Origin: Massilioclostridium coli
Lineage (GTDB): Bacteria; Bacillota; Clostridia; Oscillospirales; Ruminococcaceae
Length of the DNA: 64,000 nt
NCBI RefSeq assembly: GCF_900095865.1
Contig: NZ_FMIZ01000007.1
Coordinates: forward strand, 1,610,530-1,674,529
Direction of reading: 5' to 3'
Below the pieces are notes generated by a model. The model worked only from the letters and a program-made list of their open reading frames with translations. It did not search any database and was not told the origin of the DNA. Within the stretch, counting starts at the first letter, position 1. Every line of letters starts with the position of its first letter. The position numbers and the translations under genes were made by a program. Below are positions 46,309-55,140 of the stretch, piece by piece.

Positions 46309-47488
46309 ATCCGGCCTCAACCAAAGCTTTTCGGATCTCCTCTACCTGTTCATGGTCACGGGTTTCCATCGTCAGTTTCAAGAAACATGCGTTTACCGCC
46401 ATGTTTTCACCCGCACGGTCATGGTGTACCGCAACCACATTAGCGCCCAAATCAGCAACAATGGTAGAAACCCGCTGCAGCTCCCCTGGTTTATCCGTCA
46501 ACGCAATAGTAAAGTTGGCTGTCCTTCCTGCTTTTAATAGTCCACGGGTAATCACACGGGACAAAATATTCACATCAATATTCCCACCAGAAACCAGGCA
46601 TACCACCCGTTTTCCAACAACATCTACTTTATTGAACAAAGCCGCCGCAACAGCTACTGCTCCTGCACCTTCTGCAATCAATTTTTGTTCTTCAATCAAA
46701 GCCAAAATTGCGCTGGATACTTCATCATCTGTTACAGTGACAATATCGTCTACATACTTTTTACAGAGTTCATAGGTAATATCCCCTGGCTTTTTCACCG
46801 CAATACCATCGGCAATCGTCGCAACAGATTTCAGTTCTTCCATATGTCCATGTTTTACTGCGTTAAACATAGAAGGAGCACCAGCAGACTGCACCCCATA
46901 TACTTTGCAATGGGGGTTTAAACTTTTGATGGCATACGCAACACCAGCAATTAATCCGCCCCCACCAACTGGTACGATTACTGCATCCACATCCGGTAAC
47001 TGATCCAGAATTTCCAAACCAATTGTTCCCTGGCCTGCAATGACCTCATCATCATCAAAAGGATGGATAAAAGTCCGCCCTGTTTCTTTTTGCAATTCCA
47101 ATGCTTTTTGGTAAGCATCATCATAAGCACCTTTGACCAAAACCACTTGGGCACCATATTTTTTCGTTGCTTCTACTTTGGAAATAGGGGCGCCTTCTGG
47201 AATACAAATCATAGCAGGGATATTCCCTTTTTGTGCAGCCAAAGCCACTCCTTGAGCATGATTGCCGGCGGAGCAGGCAATGACCCCTTTTTGTTTTTCT
47301 TCTTCGGAAAGCTCTGCCATCTTACAGTAGGCTCCTCTTACTTTAAAGGACCCCGTTACCTGTAAATTCTCTGTTTTCAAATAAATCCTTGCGTCCGGCC
47401 GCAATTTTTGGGCATAAATCAAATCTGTTTTACGGGCCACATTTTTTAATACATAAGCTGCATGATAAATTTTGTCCAAAGTCAACAT
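46286..47488 (-). CDS. ilvA: Threonine ammonia-lyase with ACT domain
   Basis: The 400-residue PLP enzyme has the Lys motif TGSFKVRGAY (about 47-56), ACSAGNHAQGVA, the phosphate loop VGGGGLIAG and a single C-terminal ACT domain (about 325-398). It deaminates threonine to 2-oxobutyrate. The short one-ACT form is often called catabolic, but the upstream T-box with an Ile codon shows it is regulated as an isoleucine-synthesis gene. ATG at 47488 follows GAGGAT. Confidence 0.92.
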   Translation of the reverse strand: MLTLDKIYHAAYVLKNVARKTDLIYAQKLRPDARIYLKTENLQVTGSFKVRGAYCKMAELSEEEKQKGVIACSAGNHAQGVALAAQKGNIPAMICIPEGAPISKVEATKKYGAQVVLVKGAYDDAYQKALELQKETGRTFIHPFDDDEVIAGQGTIGLEILDQLPDVDAVIVPVGGGGLIAGVAYAIKSLNPHCKVYGVQSAGAPSMFNAVKHGHMEELKSVATIADGIAVKKPGDITYELCKKYVDDIVTVTDDEVSSAILALIEEQKLIAEGAGAVAVAAALFNKVDVVGKRVVCLVSGGNIDVNILSRVITRGLLKAGRTANFTIALTDKPGELQRVSTIVADLGANVVAVHHDRAGENMAVNACFLKLTMETRDHEQVEEIRKALVEAGYEVTEIH

Positions 47489-47621
47489 TACAATCCATCC
47501 TCACTTTTTGATATCTTGCCGATACAATTAAGAATATTTTGGTCAGATTATTTTCCTTAAACATTACATTGTTTTCTTAATGTAATTATGTTACGGAATG
47601 GTTTATTTTATAAAAGGAAAA

Positions 47622-47897
47622 TAAAAAAACCTTCGTCTCTATCCAAAGAGACGAAGGCAATAACTCCGCGGTACCACTCTATTTGCTGCAAAAAAATGCA
47701 GCCCCTTAACCGTATCCAATAATACGTTCTCTTGTTAACGGTGAGAAACCGGCCTGGCTTAATCTTGAACTACTCAATTTCAGCTGGCTGCTCAAGGGTG
47801 ATTTCCATCGCAGATTTTGGGTTACCTTTCACCATCCGGCAACTCTCTGAACCAAAGTTTCTGGATTTCTTCCCTTTCAACGCAATTTTATTATTCT
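47622..47897 (-). ncRNA. T-box leader responding to tRNA-Ile, controls ilvA
   Basis: On the minus strand the T-box sequence AGAGTGGTACCGCGG spans 47666-47680, followed by a terminator stem CCTTCGTCTCT/AGAGACGAAGG (47630-47657) and T-run. Stem I is recognisable upstream (AGAGAGTTGCCGG, GGATGGTGAAAGG). The specifier codon reads ATC (Ile) at 47800-47802 in the GAA-ATC-ACC context usual for T-boxes. The discriminator-pairing base T in TGGT fits A73 of tRNA-Ile. Uncharged tRNA-Ile should prevent termination and raise ilvA expression. Confidence 0.92.
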
Positions 47898-47903
47898 AAA
47901 TTT

Positions 47904-47932
47904 AGTTTATTCTTTTTATTTCCATTTGTCAA
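47904..47932 (-). promoter_or_regulatory. Promoter of the ilvA T-box transcript
   Basis: Minus-strand TTGACA (47927-47932) and TAAACT (47904-47909), 17 bp apart, just ahead of Stem I. Confidence 0.7.
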
Positions 47933-48037
47933 GTAGTAAAATTAAAATAATTTAATAAAAAGTATTCGGTTTATATCGCCAGCCTTCTTATATCACTAAC
48001 GTAAGCCCTGTTTTCCTCATTGCCGATCATATCGAAA

Positions 48038-48218
48038 TAAAAAAATCCCTGCAACTGGTAAGGAGACAATTCCAATTGCAGGGATGAAAATTCACAAATG
48101 GGGCTTATGAATTTTCAAAAAATATATAAAGAATGAGAAAAGAGAAGAAAAAAGCTAATTTGTTTGTTTTATTACTAGATATTATTTTTTATTAGCAATA
48201 AAACTGTTTTCTTCTTAC
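48038..48218 (-). ncRNA. Candidate small RNA with two hairpins and terminator, no coding frame
   Basis: A minus-strand promoter (48225-48253) faces a terminator 180 bp away: ATCCCTGCAATTGG (48072-48085) pairs with its partner at 48045-48058 (one G-U), then TTTTTTTAT. Just before it a second hairpin pairs GAAAATTCA with TGAATTTTC (48086-48116). No ATG with a ribosome site lies between. It could be a trans-acting small RNA or the leader of a lost gene. Confidence 0.55.
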
Positions 48219-48224
48219 AATTAA

Positions 48225-48253
48225 AGTTTAACTGAAATAAAATAAAAAGTCAA
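48225..48253 (-). promoter_or_regulatory. Promoter of the candidate small RNA
   Basis: Minus-strand TTGACT (48248-48253) and TAAACT (48225-48230), 17 bp apart. Confidence 0.55.
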
Positions 48254-48259
48254 TATATA

Positions 48260-48835
48260 ATTGAAAAACTGATAAACGGTTAAATAACAATAAAATATGC
48301 TCATTTTGCAATCAAAAACAATCATCCATTTTTGATAACGATTATAACCAAATCCAATCCAAACAATTTGATAATTACTTTCACATTTAATTAAATAAAA
48401 GTTGATTATCTAAACTACTGTTATTAAACCAAAAATAGTTTCAATATAATATTTTTATCCATATAATATCTATATTTCCAAAATAGTAATTATGGTAAAA
48501 ATCATCCAATTTATGAAAGTTAATTTACCCTAATTTTGATTATTTATGATTGTAAGTCGATTGATTTTGATTTTTTTATCGCTTTTTATCATTTTTTTCA
48601 TTAATAATTGACTTTTCTCCACTTTGTATATATTATATAATCAAGTACATAAATTATACCGATTTTAAAAAAGAAAATAGTAATTATTTACATAATTTAT
48701 GTTTTGGGCGCATTTCATTTCCAATCTAAAAAATGATTATTTCATTCTAAAGGAGGGTTGTAACTAATAAAAAAAGAGAAATTGGAAATTGAAATAAATT
48801 AAAATTTGCAGGCTTTTTTGAAAAGGAGGTCAAAA
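48260..48835 (+). promoter_or_regulatory. Long AT-rich upstream region and promoter of the GH127-like gene
   Basis: TTGACT (48608-48613) and TATTAT (48631-48636), 17 bp apart, give a leader of about 190 nt. A weak catabolite-response-like sequence lies at 48333-48346 (one position off the centre consensus at its end). Otherwise the region is AT-rich without genes. Confidence 0.5.
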
Positions 48836-51800
48836 ATGAACCGAAAGTTACGCAAAATAATTAGCGCAGCAACCGCTGCTGCAATTTTAGCATCATCCTT
48901 GGCAACTGGAGGCTTAACAGTTAGCGCAGCTGCGCCATCTGAACCCATCCAAACGTTCCAGGAAGTTTGGGGAATGGAAGATGTTACAGGGGAACAGCTT
49001 CGGGCTTCTATTGGTGATGCTTATGGGATGATCCGGGATAACATTTTTACATTGGATATTGCAGAAGGAAAAGGTGTAGATGGCAGCAATGCTATTGCAT
49101 GGACCAATACTGCTTCTTCCCCAAATTATAGCGATATCGACCTACGTTACCATGAATTAGAAAATAGGCAGACAGATTGGTCCGGTGCAGAAGAAGTTTG
49201 GTTCCATGTGGACTTTAGGGAATATGGAACTATGGAACCACAAATCCGCTTTGCTTTCCAAGAAACTGTTTATCAGGAAGATGGAACATCCCTGAATGTT
49301 CAACATGCTCTTTCTATGAAATCAGGGGCATTATACTATTATAATGATGGGTTAAACTGGATTCCAGGAGAAGTGGATGGTAGCCAAAGGATGACTTTCC
49401 CAGTAGGGTTTAATGGTTGGGTTCGTATTCCACTGGATATGTCTACTTTTTCCGCATATTGGAATGGCTATGATGATATGTATTTAAAAGATGTAAATCA
49501 GTTAAATATGCACATTGTGGGCAACGATACTACATTAAATAAAACAGCATACTTAGATAGTTTTGGCATTGTTGGCCAAGGCTTTTCAGACAAACTGCCC
49601 TCACAAGGAAATTACTCCTATAAAGAAATGTGGGGAGTAGAAGGAATCACCGATTTGCCAGGAATGTTGGGCGACTTCTATGGCATGTTAAACAAATATT
49701 ATGATTTAAGTGTTTCCGAAGACAAAGGATTCAATGGAAGTTCTGCCTTGGCGTGGAAAATCAATCAATCTACAGCCGGTTTGCCAAATTCCGATGTGGA
49801 TATCCGCTTATGGAGCGAAGCTTGTACAATAAAAGATACCAATGGTACTGGCGCGGAAGAACTTTGGTTCTATGCGGATGCTACCGAATTTGGAGACCAA
49901 CCAACAGAGATTCGGTTCGCTTTCCAAGAAGATACTACAGATGGATTCCAACATGCACTCCAACTGGTAAATGGGACAACTTACCAAACAAATGATGGTA
50001 AAGCATGGACAACCAAAAAAGTAGAAAATAACTTGATTACTTTGGATGCAGGGTTTAAAGGTTGGGTTCGTATTCCACTAAGCAATGCTACCTTTACTCA
50101 ATATTGGTCATCTGGTGGAAATGTAACCACAGTTTGTTATACTTCTATTAACCAATTTAACATGCATGTCAATTCCAATGACAGCAACATTGGCAAGACT
50201 CTCTATTTAGATGGATTTGGATTTGTAGGAAATGTGAATGGCGTGGATTTACCAGTAGAACCTGTTGATCCAACAATAGGAGCTCCTATATTTAACCAAA
50301 ACATTTTAAACAATCCAAATTTAACTTGTTATAAAAATGGTTCTGCTCCAATTACCGATGCTAGTGCGACCAGTGAAACCAGCAGCAGGTTGACCTACCG
50401 CACATTTGGTGCTGCTCATGGCCAGGCATATATCAATCAGGATTCTGGTATGTTGTTGTATATTCCCAATCAAGGCTTCTCTGGAACTGATACCTTTACT
50501 GTTCGGGTAACGGATGAACAACTTCGTATGGCAACAATTCAAATCAATGTAACCGTATCCGAGGAAACTGATCCAAATGCTGGTGAAACGATTGATCCAC
50601 CATCTCCAGAATATCCAGAAACACCTGACGCTCCAACTATGCCAAAACCGGACACAGAACGAGCAGTTAGCTTGTTAAAGGATTTTGGATTGGAAGGATA
50701 TGTTGGAGAAAATATTCAGGGTAATATTGACCAATGGCAAGTAAATGCTTTAAAAGATAACCCTAATATTATCGAACAGATTGAATCCGTAACCGCAGGA
50801 GATGGAAAAATTGCATTAAGCAGTATTTTATCCGATGCTAGTGGAGCATTAGGTCAAGGTATTTACAAATTGGATATTAACGAGTACAAAGGCTATGATG
50901 GAACACAGGCTGTCCAATGGACTAGCCTAAAAAATACACCTCTTACCGCTGATACAGATGTACGATTTGTTGGCGATAGTACTGCTACAATCGATTGGAC
51001 TGGTGCAAAAGAGGTCTGGTTCTATCTTGATAATACCGAAATGACCTCTGGTAATCTGGAATTCCGATTTGCTTTTGAGGAACAAAATATTACCGGAAAA
51101 AAAGGAAGAGAATCCTGGCAGATGAAAGACGGTTCCAAAGCATATTTATGCGGTGATGGTGTAAACTGGACAGAATCTACTGTATCCAATCGTGCATTTT
51201 TGATTCCTGCTCAATTCAAAGGTTGGATCAAAATCGCCCTGACGCCAGAAGTATTTGAAGTGTATTGGGATGAATTAGGAGAAGAACAACATACAATTGA
51301 CTTAAAAGACGTTCACCAATTCCAATTGAGAATCCATCCAAATGAGGATACTGTGGACAAGAGCTTTTATTTAGACAATTTTGCAATTGTTGGTAATGTA
51401 AATGGAACTGAAGCAGCTCCTGTTGCAATTTCATCCGAAGATAGTTTCAAAACTGTTTGGAACATGGATTCCTTGAAACAATCTTCCCAATATACTGGGG
51501 CATTGGTTGCTTGGTATGATGAGTTTCCAGGAAAATTATTGACTGGTATTTCCTATAGCTATTTGTTAAATCCAGATCCAGACCTATTGGTTGCTGGAAA
51601 TGAATTGGCGGACGCTATGACAAACGCACAAGGAAAAGATGGTTATTTAGGAATCTATGCAGGAAATTCCGTTATGGGCGGACAAGGAAGCAACTGGGAT
51701 GTTTGGGGACATTACCATTCCATCTATGGCCTATATAACTGGTATAAAATTACAGGAAACCAAACTTACTTGAATACAGCAATAAAAGCTGCTGATTATG

Positions 51801-54157
51801 TTTATAAGTATTTTGTAGAAGGCGGACGTACTTTTGATTCTGCTGGAAGCCAGACAATGAACTTAGGTATTAGCCATGGTTTTGCTGTTTTATACCAAGA
51901 AACTGGTGATGTACGTTACCTCAACGCAGCTCGTCAGATTGTAGTAGAAGACTGGCCAAGATCCGGTGACTGGCTAAATAACGCATTAAATGGAAACGAT
52001 TATTATCAGTCTCCACTGCCAAGATGGGAAGCATTGCACACCATTATTACATTGGGAACTTTATATGAAGTAGACCATAATGACAACTACTACAATGCAT
52101 TGCAGGATATCTGGTACAGTATTCAAAAAACAGATGTGCATAATACAGGAGGTTTCACCAGTGGTGAACAAGCTTGTGGAGATCCATACAATACTGGTGC
52201 AATTGAAACTTGCTGTACTGTCGCTTGGATGGCTCTTAGCACAGAATATTTACAATTATCTCATGATTCCTTCGCAGCGGACCAAATGGAAATCTCCTAT
52301 TTCAATGGAATGTTAGGCTCCTTGTTAAATAACGACAAACAAGTTACCTACAATACTCCAATGAATGGCAGTAAAGGCTCATCTCAAGAACAAATCGCAT
52401 TTCAATACAACAGTGGTTCCCCAGATTTTAACTGCTGCCAAGCAAACGCAGCACGTGGTTTAGGAGAATTATCACAATGGGGCGTTTTAACAAATAATAC
52501 GGATTTATATTTAAATTATTATGGTCCATCCCATGCTCACTCCTATACTCCAGCAGGAAATCCAATTACAATTCACCAAGAAACTAATTATCCAAAAGAT
52601 GGAGCAATTAAAATCACATTGGATCTGGAACAAAATGAAACATTTAACTTTAATTTGAGAATCCCTGTTTGGGCAATGCAAGGAAACACATTAAAAATTA
52701 ATGGTGAATCTGTTAGCGGTTTGGTTCCTGGAGAATACTATACCATGAACCGTGAATGGAAAAATGGAGATACCTTAGAATTAAATCTAGACATCGCAGT
52801 ACATTATTGGGTAGGCGAAAAGAATTTTGCGGGTAAAACTTCTGTTTACTATGGACCAATTTTACTTGCATATGACACTAACTATAACTTCCTGCCTGCT
52901 AGTGGCGCTACATTGCAAACCAGTGACTTAGAAAATATGAAAGTTGTAGATGGAAGCGAAGAAGGATGTTGGTTGTTTGCAGAAACAAAAACTATCAATG
53001 GTATTCCAGTTAAATTAGTAGACTTTGCTAGTTGTGGTCAGGATAAATCCAACTATGAAACTTGGCTCAATATCAATCATACTATGGATTACATCCCATA
53101 TGTTCAAGGTGGAAATCCAATTTGGAACAATACACCAAACATGCCAAGTTATACTGTAACAGCAATCGAAAACAATTATGCGACTGTTACAATCGAAGAT
53201 TCAGAAGTATTATTTGGTGGCTCTACTACATTTACAGTTTCCGTTAAAGATGGTAAAGAACTGCAAGACATTTTAGTGAATGGTAAATCAATTGGTGCTG
53301 TGACAGAGTATACTTTAACCAATATTAAACAAGATACTACCATTACAGTTGTTCTCAAAGGAGATAAATCTATCTTAGATGCAGTAATTAAATATGCAGA
53401 AGAACAGAAAGCATCTGATGACTTTAACAATGTTATCGCAGATGTACAGGAATCCTTTAATGCAGCATTGGATGCAGCAAAAGAAATTGCGGCTGATCCA
53501 GCAGCAACTCAGGATGCAATAGATGCAGCATGGAAAGCATTGATGACAGAAATCCATAAATTAGGCTTTGTCAAAGGAGATATTACTTCCTTAGAAGCTC
53601 TGGTATCCTTGGCAGAAGGCTATGACATGAATGACTATGTAGAAGCAGGTCAGGCAGAATTCTTAGAAGCGTTGAAAGCAGCACAAGATTTATTAGCGGA
53701 TAAAGACAATGCAATGCAAGCAGAAATCGAAACAGTAGAAACCAATCTGTTAAATGCGATGCTGAACCTGAGATACAAAGCGGATAAATCCATCCTGGAA
53801 AAAGTAATTGCGGAAGCCAACGGCAAAGATGCAAACGCATATACAGCGGAAAGCTACGCAGTACTGGAAGCAGCAGTAGCAGAAGCAAACGCAGTGATGG
53901 CGAACGAAGATGCAACTCAGGAAGAAGTAGACGCAGCAGTAGAAAGAGTACAAGAAGCAATGAAAGGTCTGGTAGCAGTAGAAAAACCATCTACCGAAAC
54001 ACCAGATGACAATAAAGCAGACGGTACACAAACAGGGCAAGAATCTACCACAACAAAAGCAAACGCAGCCAAAACAGGTGATGTTGCTCCAATCGCAGGA
54101 GTAATAGCACTGGTATTGGCAGGCGTAGCAGTAGTAACCCTGAAAAAGAAAAAATAA
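48836..54157 (+). CDS. Cell-wall-anchored GH127-like beta-L-arabinofuranosidase
   Basis: The 1773-residue product has a signal peptide (1-32), two homologous binding-like modules (about 40-250 and 258-472; W-G-M/V-E opening, GAEE(V/L)WF, FAFQE, GWVRIPL, DGFGFVGNV), an Ig-like domain (about 475-578), a third module (about 615-858), a GH127/DUF1680 catalytic domain (about 870-1355), an Ig-like domain, FIVAR repeats (about 1512-1718) and an AAKTGD anchor with hydrophobic helix and KKKK. GH127 zinc-cysteine positions are present: Glu-Thr-Cys near 1123 and Cys-Cys in DFNCCQ near 1199. It should remove arabinofuranose from plant glycans. ATG at 48836 follows AAGGAGGT. Single-gene unit. Confidence 0.87.
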   Translation: MNRKLRKIISAATAAAILASSLATGGLTVSAAAPSEPIQTFQEVWGMEDVTGEQLRASIGDAYGMIRDNIFTLDIAEGKGVDGSNAIAWTNTASSPNYSDIDLRYHELENRQTDWSGAEEVWFHVDFREYGTMEPQIRFAFQETVYQEDGTSLNVQHALSMKSGALYYYNDGLNWIPGEVDGSQRMTFPVGFNGWVRIPLDMSTFSAYWNGYDDMYLKDVNQLNMHIVGNDTTLNKTAYLDSFGIVGQGFSDKLPSQGNYSYKEMWGVEGITDLPGMLGDFYGMLNKYYDLSVSEDKGFNGSSALAWKINQSTAGLPNSDVDIRLWSEACTIKDTNGTGAEELWFYADATEFGDQPTEIRFAFQEDTTDGFQHALQLVNGTTYQTNDGKAWTTKKVENNLITLDAGFKGWVRIPLSNATFTQYWSSGGNVTTVCYTSINQFNMHVNSNDSNIGKTLYLDGFGFVGNVNGVDLPVEPVDPTIGAPIFNQNILNNPNLTCYKNGSAPITDASATSETSSRLTYRTFGAAHGQAYINQDSGMLLYIPNQGFSGTDTFTVRVTDEQLRMATIQINVTVSEETDPNAGETIDPPSPEYPETPDAPTMPKPDTERAVSLLKDFGLEGYVGENIQGNIDQWQVNALKDNPNIIEQIESVTAGDGKIALSSILSDASGALGQGIYKLDINEYKGYDGTQAVQWTSLKNTPLTADTDVRFVGDSTATIDWTGAKEVWFYLDNTEMTSGNLEFRFAFEEQNITGKKGRESWQMKDGSKAYLCGDGVNWTESTVSNRAFLIPAQFKGWIKIALTPEVFEVYWDELGEEQHTIDLKDVHQFQLRIHPNEDTVDKSFYLDNFAIVGNVNGTEAAPVAISSEDSFKTVWNMDSLKQSSQYTGALVAWYDEFPGKLLTGISYSYLLNPDPDLLVAGNELADAMTNAQGKDGYLGIYAGNSVMGGQGSNWDVWGHYHSIYGLYNWYKITGNQTYLNTAIKAADYVYKYFVEGGRTFDSAGSQTMNLGISHGFAVLYQETGDVRYLNAARQIVVEDWPRSGDWLNNALNGNDYYQSPLPRWEALHTIITLGTLYEVDHNDNYYNALQDIWYSIQKTDVHNTGGFTSGEQACGDPYNTGAIETCCTVAWMALSTEYLQLSHDSFAADQMEISYFNGMLGSLLNNDKQVTYNTPMNGSKGSSQEQIAFQYNSGSPDFNCCQANAARGLGELSQWGVLTNNTDLYLNYYGPSHAHSYTPAGNPITIHQETNYPKDGAIKITLDLEQNETFNFNLRIPVWAMQGNTLKINGESVSGLVPGEYYTMNREWKNGDTLELNLDIAVHYWVGEKNFAGKTSVYYGPILLAYDTNYNFLPASGATLQTSDLENMKVVDGSEEGCWLFAETKTINGIPVKLVDFASCGQDKSNYETWLNINHTMDYIPYVQGGNPIWNNTPNMPSYTVTAIENNYATVTIEDSEVLFGGSTTFTVSVKDGKELQDILVNGKSIGAVTEYTLTNIKQDTTITVVLKGDKSILDAVIKYAEEQKASDDFNNVIADVQESFNAALDAAKEIAADPAATQDAIDAAWKALMTEIHKLGFVKGDITSLEALVSLAEGYDMNDYVEAGQAEFLEALKAAQDLLADKDNAMQAEIETVETNLLNAMLNLRYKADKSILEKVIAEANGKDANAYTAESYAVLEAAVAEANAVMANEDATQEEVDAAVERVQEAMKGLVAVEKPSTETPDDNKADGTQTGQESTTTKANAAKTGDVAPIAGVIALVLAGVAVVTLKKKK

Positions 54158-54193
54158 TTAATTTGACATCTCCTTCATAAATAAAAAATATTT

Positions 54194-54225
54194 AAGCCAC
54201 TAATCTATTCAGATTAGTGGCTTGT
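54194..54225 (+). terminator. Terminator after the GH127-like gene
   Basis: Perfect 13-bp stem AAGCCACTAATCT/AGATTAGTGGCTT with a 4-nt loop followed by GTTTTT. Confidence 0.88.
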
Positions 54226-55106
54226 TTTTGGAGCTTTATCAAAAAGAAACCCCGGATTAGCCGGTGAGAATAAAAATCTTTAGATAAAAGAATATCTATT
54301 TTTATTAAAATAGCTGTAGAGTTATCGGCTGCATTACAAAGTAAAAGAAGGAATTACCATGAACAATATAAAAAATTAAGCAGATTCAAAATGGCGATTT
54401 TAGTATCATATCGCATTATTTATAGTAATCTAGTGCATGTATTTAAATTATATTTCATATGACTTTGCACTATAGCATTCGTGTCAAAATATCATAGATA
54501 GAAAGTATATAGAATATAGGATCTGACAAAGGTTATGCAAGTCCATAGGAGTACAAAGATATCTAGAACAATCTCCATATACCAGTAAAGTATTTTACCC
54601 TATTTATTCATAGAATATATCATAGGAAAAAAATCTAATATTTTAGAAAAACACACCAATTTGAAATACAAATATTGAAATCGTTGCTTCTGGTGTAGAA
54701 GATATTATATACAAACAGTTGAACAGAATAAAAAGTCAATTGCACAGTACATCATCATACTAATAAGAAATACACCCATATGGTATCTTTTTAGAGTTTG
54801 TATAGATCATCAATTCAATTAGTAGTTTTAATTAATTATTACAGTTATGAAAAAATAAATACTAAAATAATTATAGTTATCATTAAATAGTTTATAAGAA
54901 GTTTTTTCTATAATTATAGAAAATATCTATTTACTGAAAAGAAATTTTAAGACTAAATTTCATATTGCCTAATAATTCCCAAAATAATCAAAATTTATCT
55001 ATCAATAGGAATCCACTACCGAAACACAATAAGGGGAATTACAAATATAAAATATTACAACTAGATTGAAGTATTTCAATCTATAAAAAATAATATATAA
55101 CAAAAA
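54226..55106. other. 880-bp AT-rich gap at the prophage edge, with a possible gene remnant
   Basis: No intact gene. From 54274 to about 54459 one plus frame without a start codon reads a protein-like stretch (AVELSAALQSKRRNYHEQYK, then KLSRFKMAILVSYRIIYSNL); this may be the stump of a decayed or disrupted gene. The rest is very AT-rich. The prophage attachment site (attL) should lie in this gap, but I cannot fix it from one end. Confidence 0.4.
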
Positions 55107-55140
55107 AACAGATAGGTAAATATTTCTTTACCTATCTGTT
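55107..55140. terminator. Bidirectional terminator holding the integrase stop codon
   Basis: Perfect 14-bp stem AACAGATAGGTAAA/TTTACCTATCTGTT with a 6-nt loop and T-run on the minus strand (TTTTTTTG). The integrase stop codon lies within the stem. Confidence 0.85.

Noticed and set aside
48333-48346. Sequence close to a catabolite-response element
   Set aside because: It deviates at the conserved CA end and lies about 270 bp upstream of the promoter; too weak to call as a site.
48749-48763. Strong Shine-Dalgarno (AAAGGAGGG) followed by TTG-TAA
   Set aside because: No spacing and an immediate stop codon; no leader peptide can be made there. Probably chance or a ribosome standby site.
53583-54040. 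Minus-strand open frames opposite the GH127-like C-terminus
   Set aside because: Same cause: low-complexity Leu/Cys-rich shadows of the FIVAR region.
54226-55127. Attempt to define the prophage attL core
   Set aside because: Serine integrases use short cores; without the right border no repeated core can be identified.
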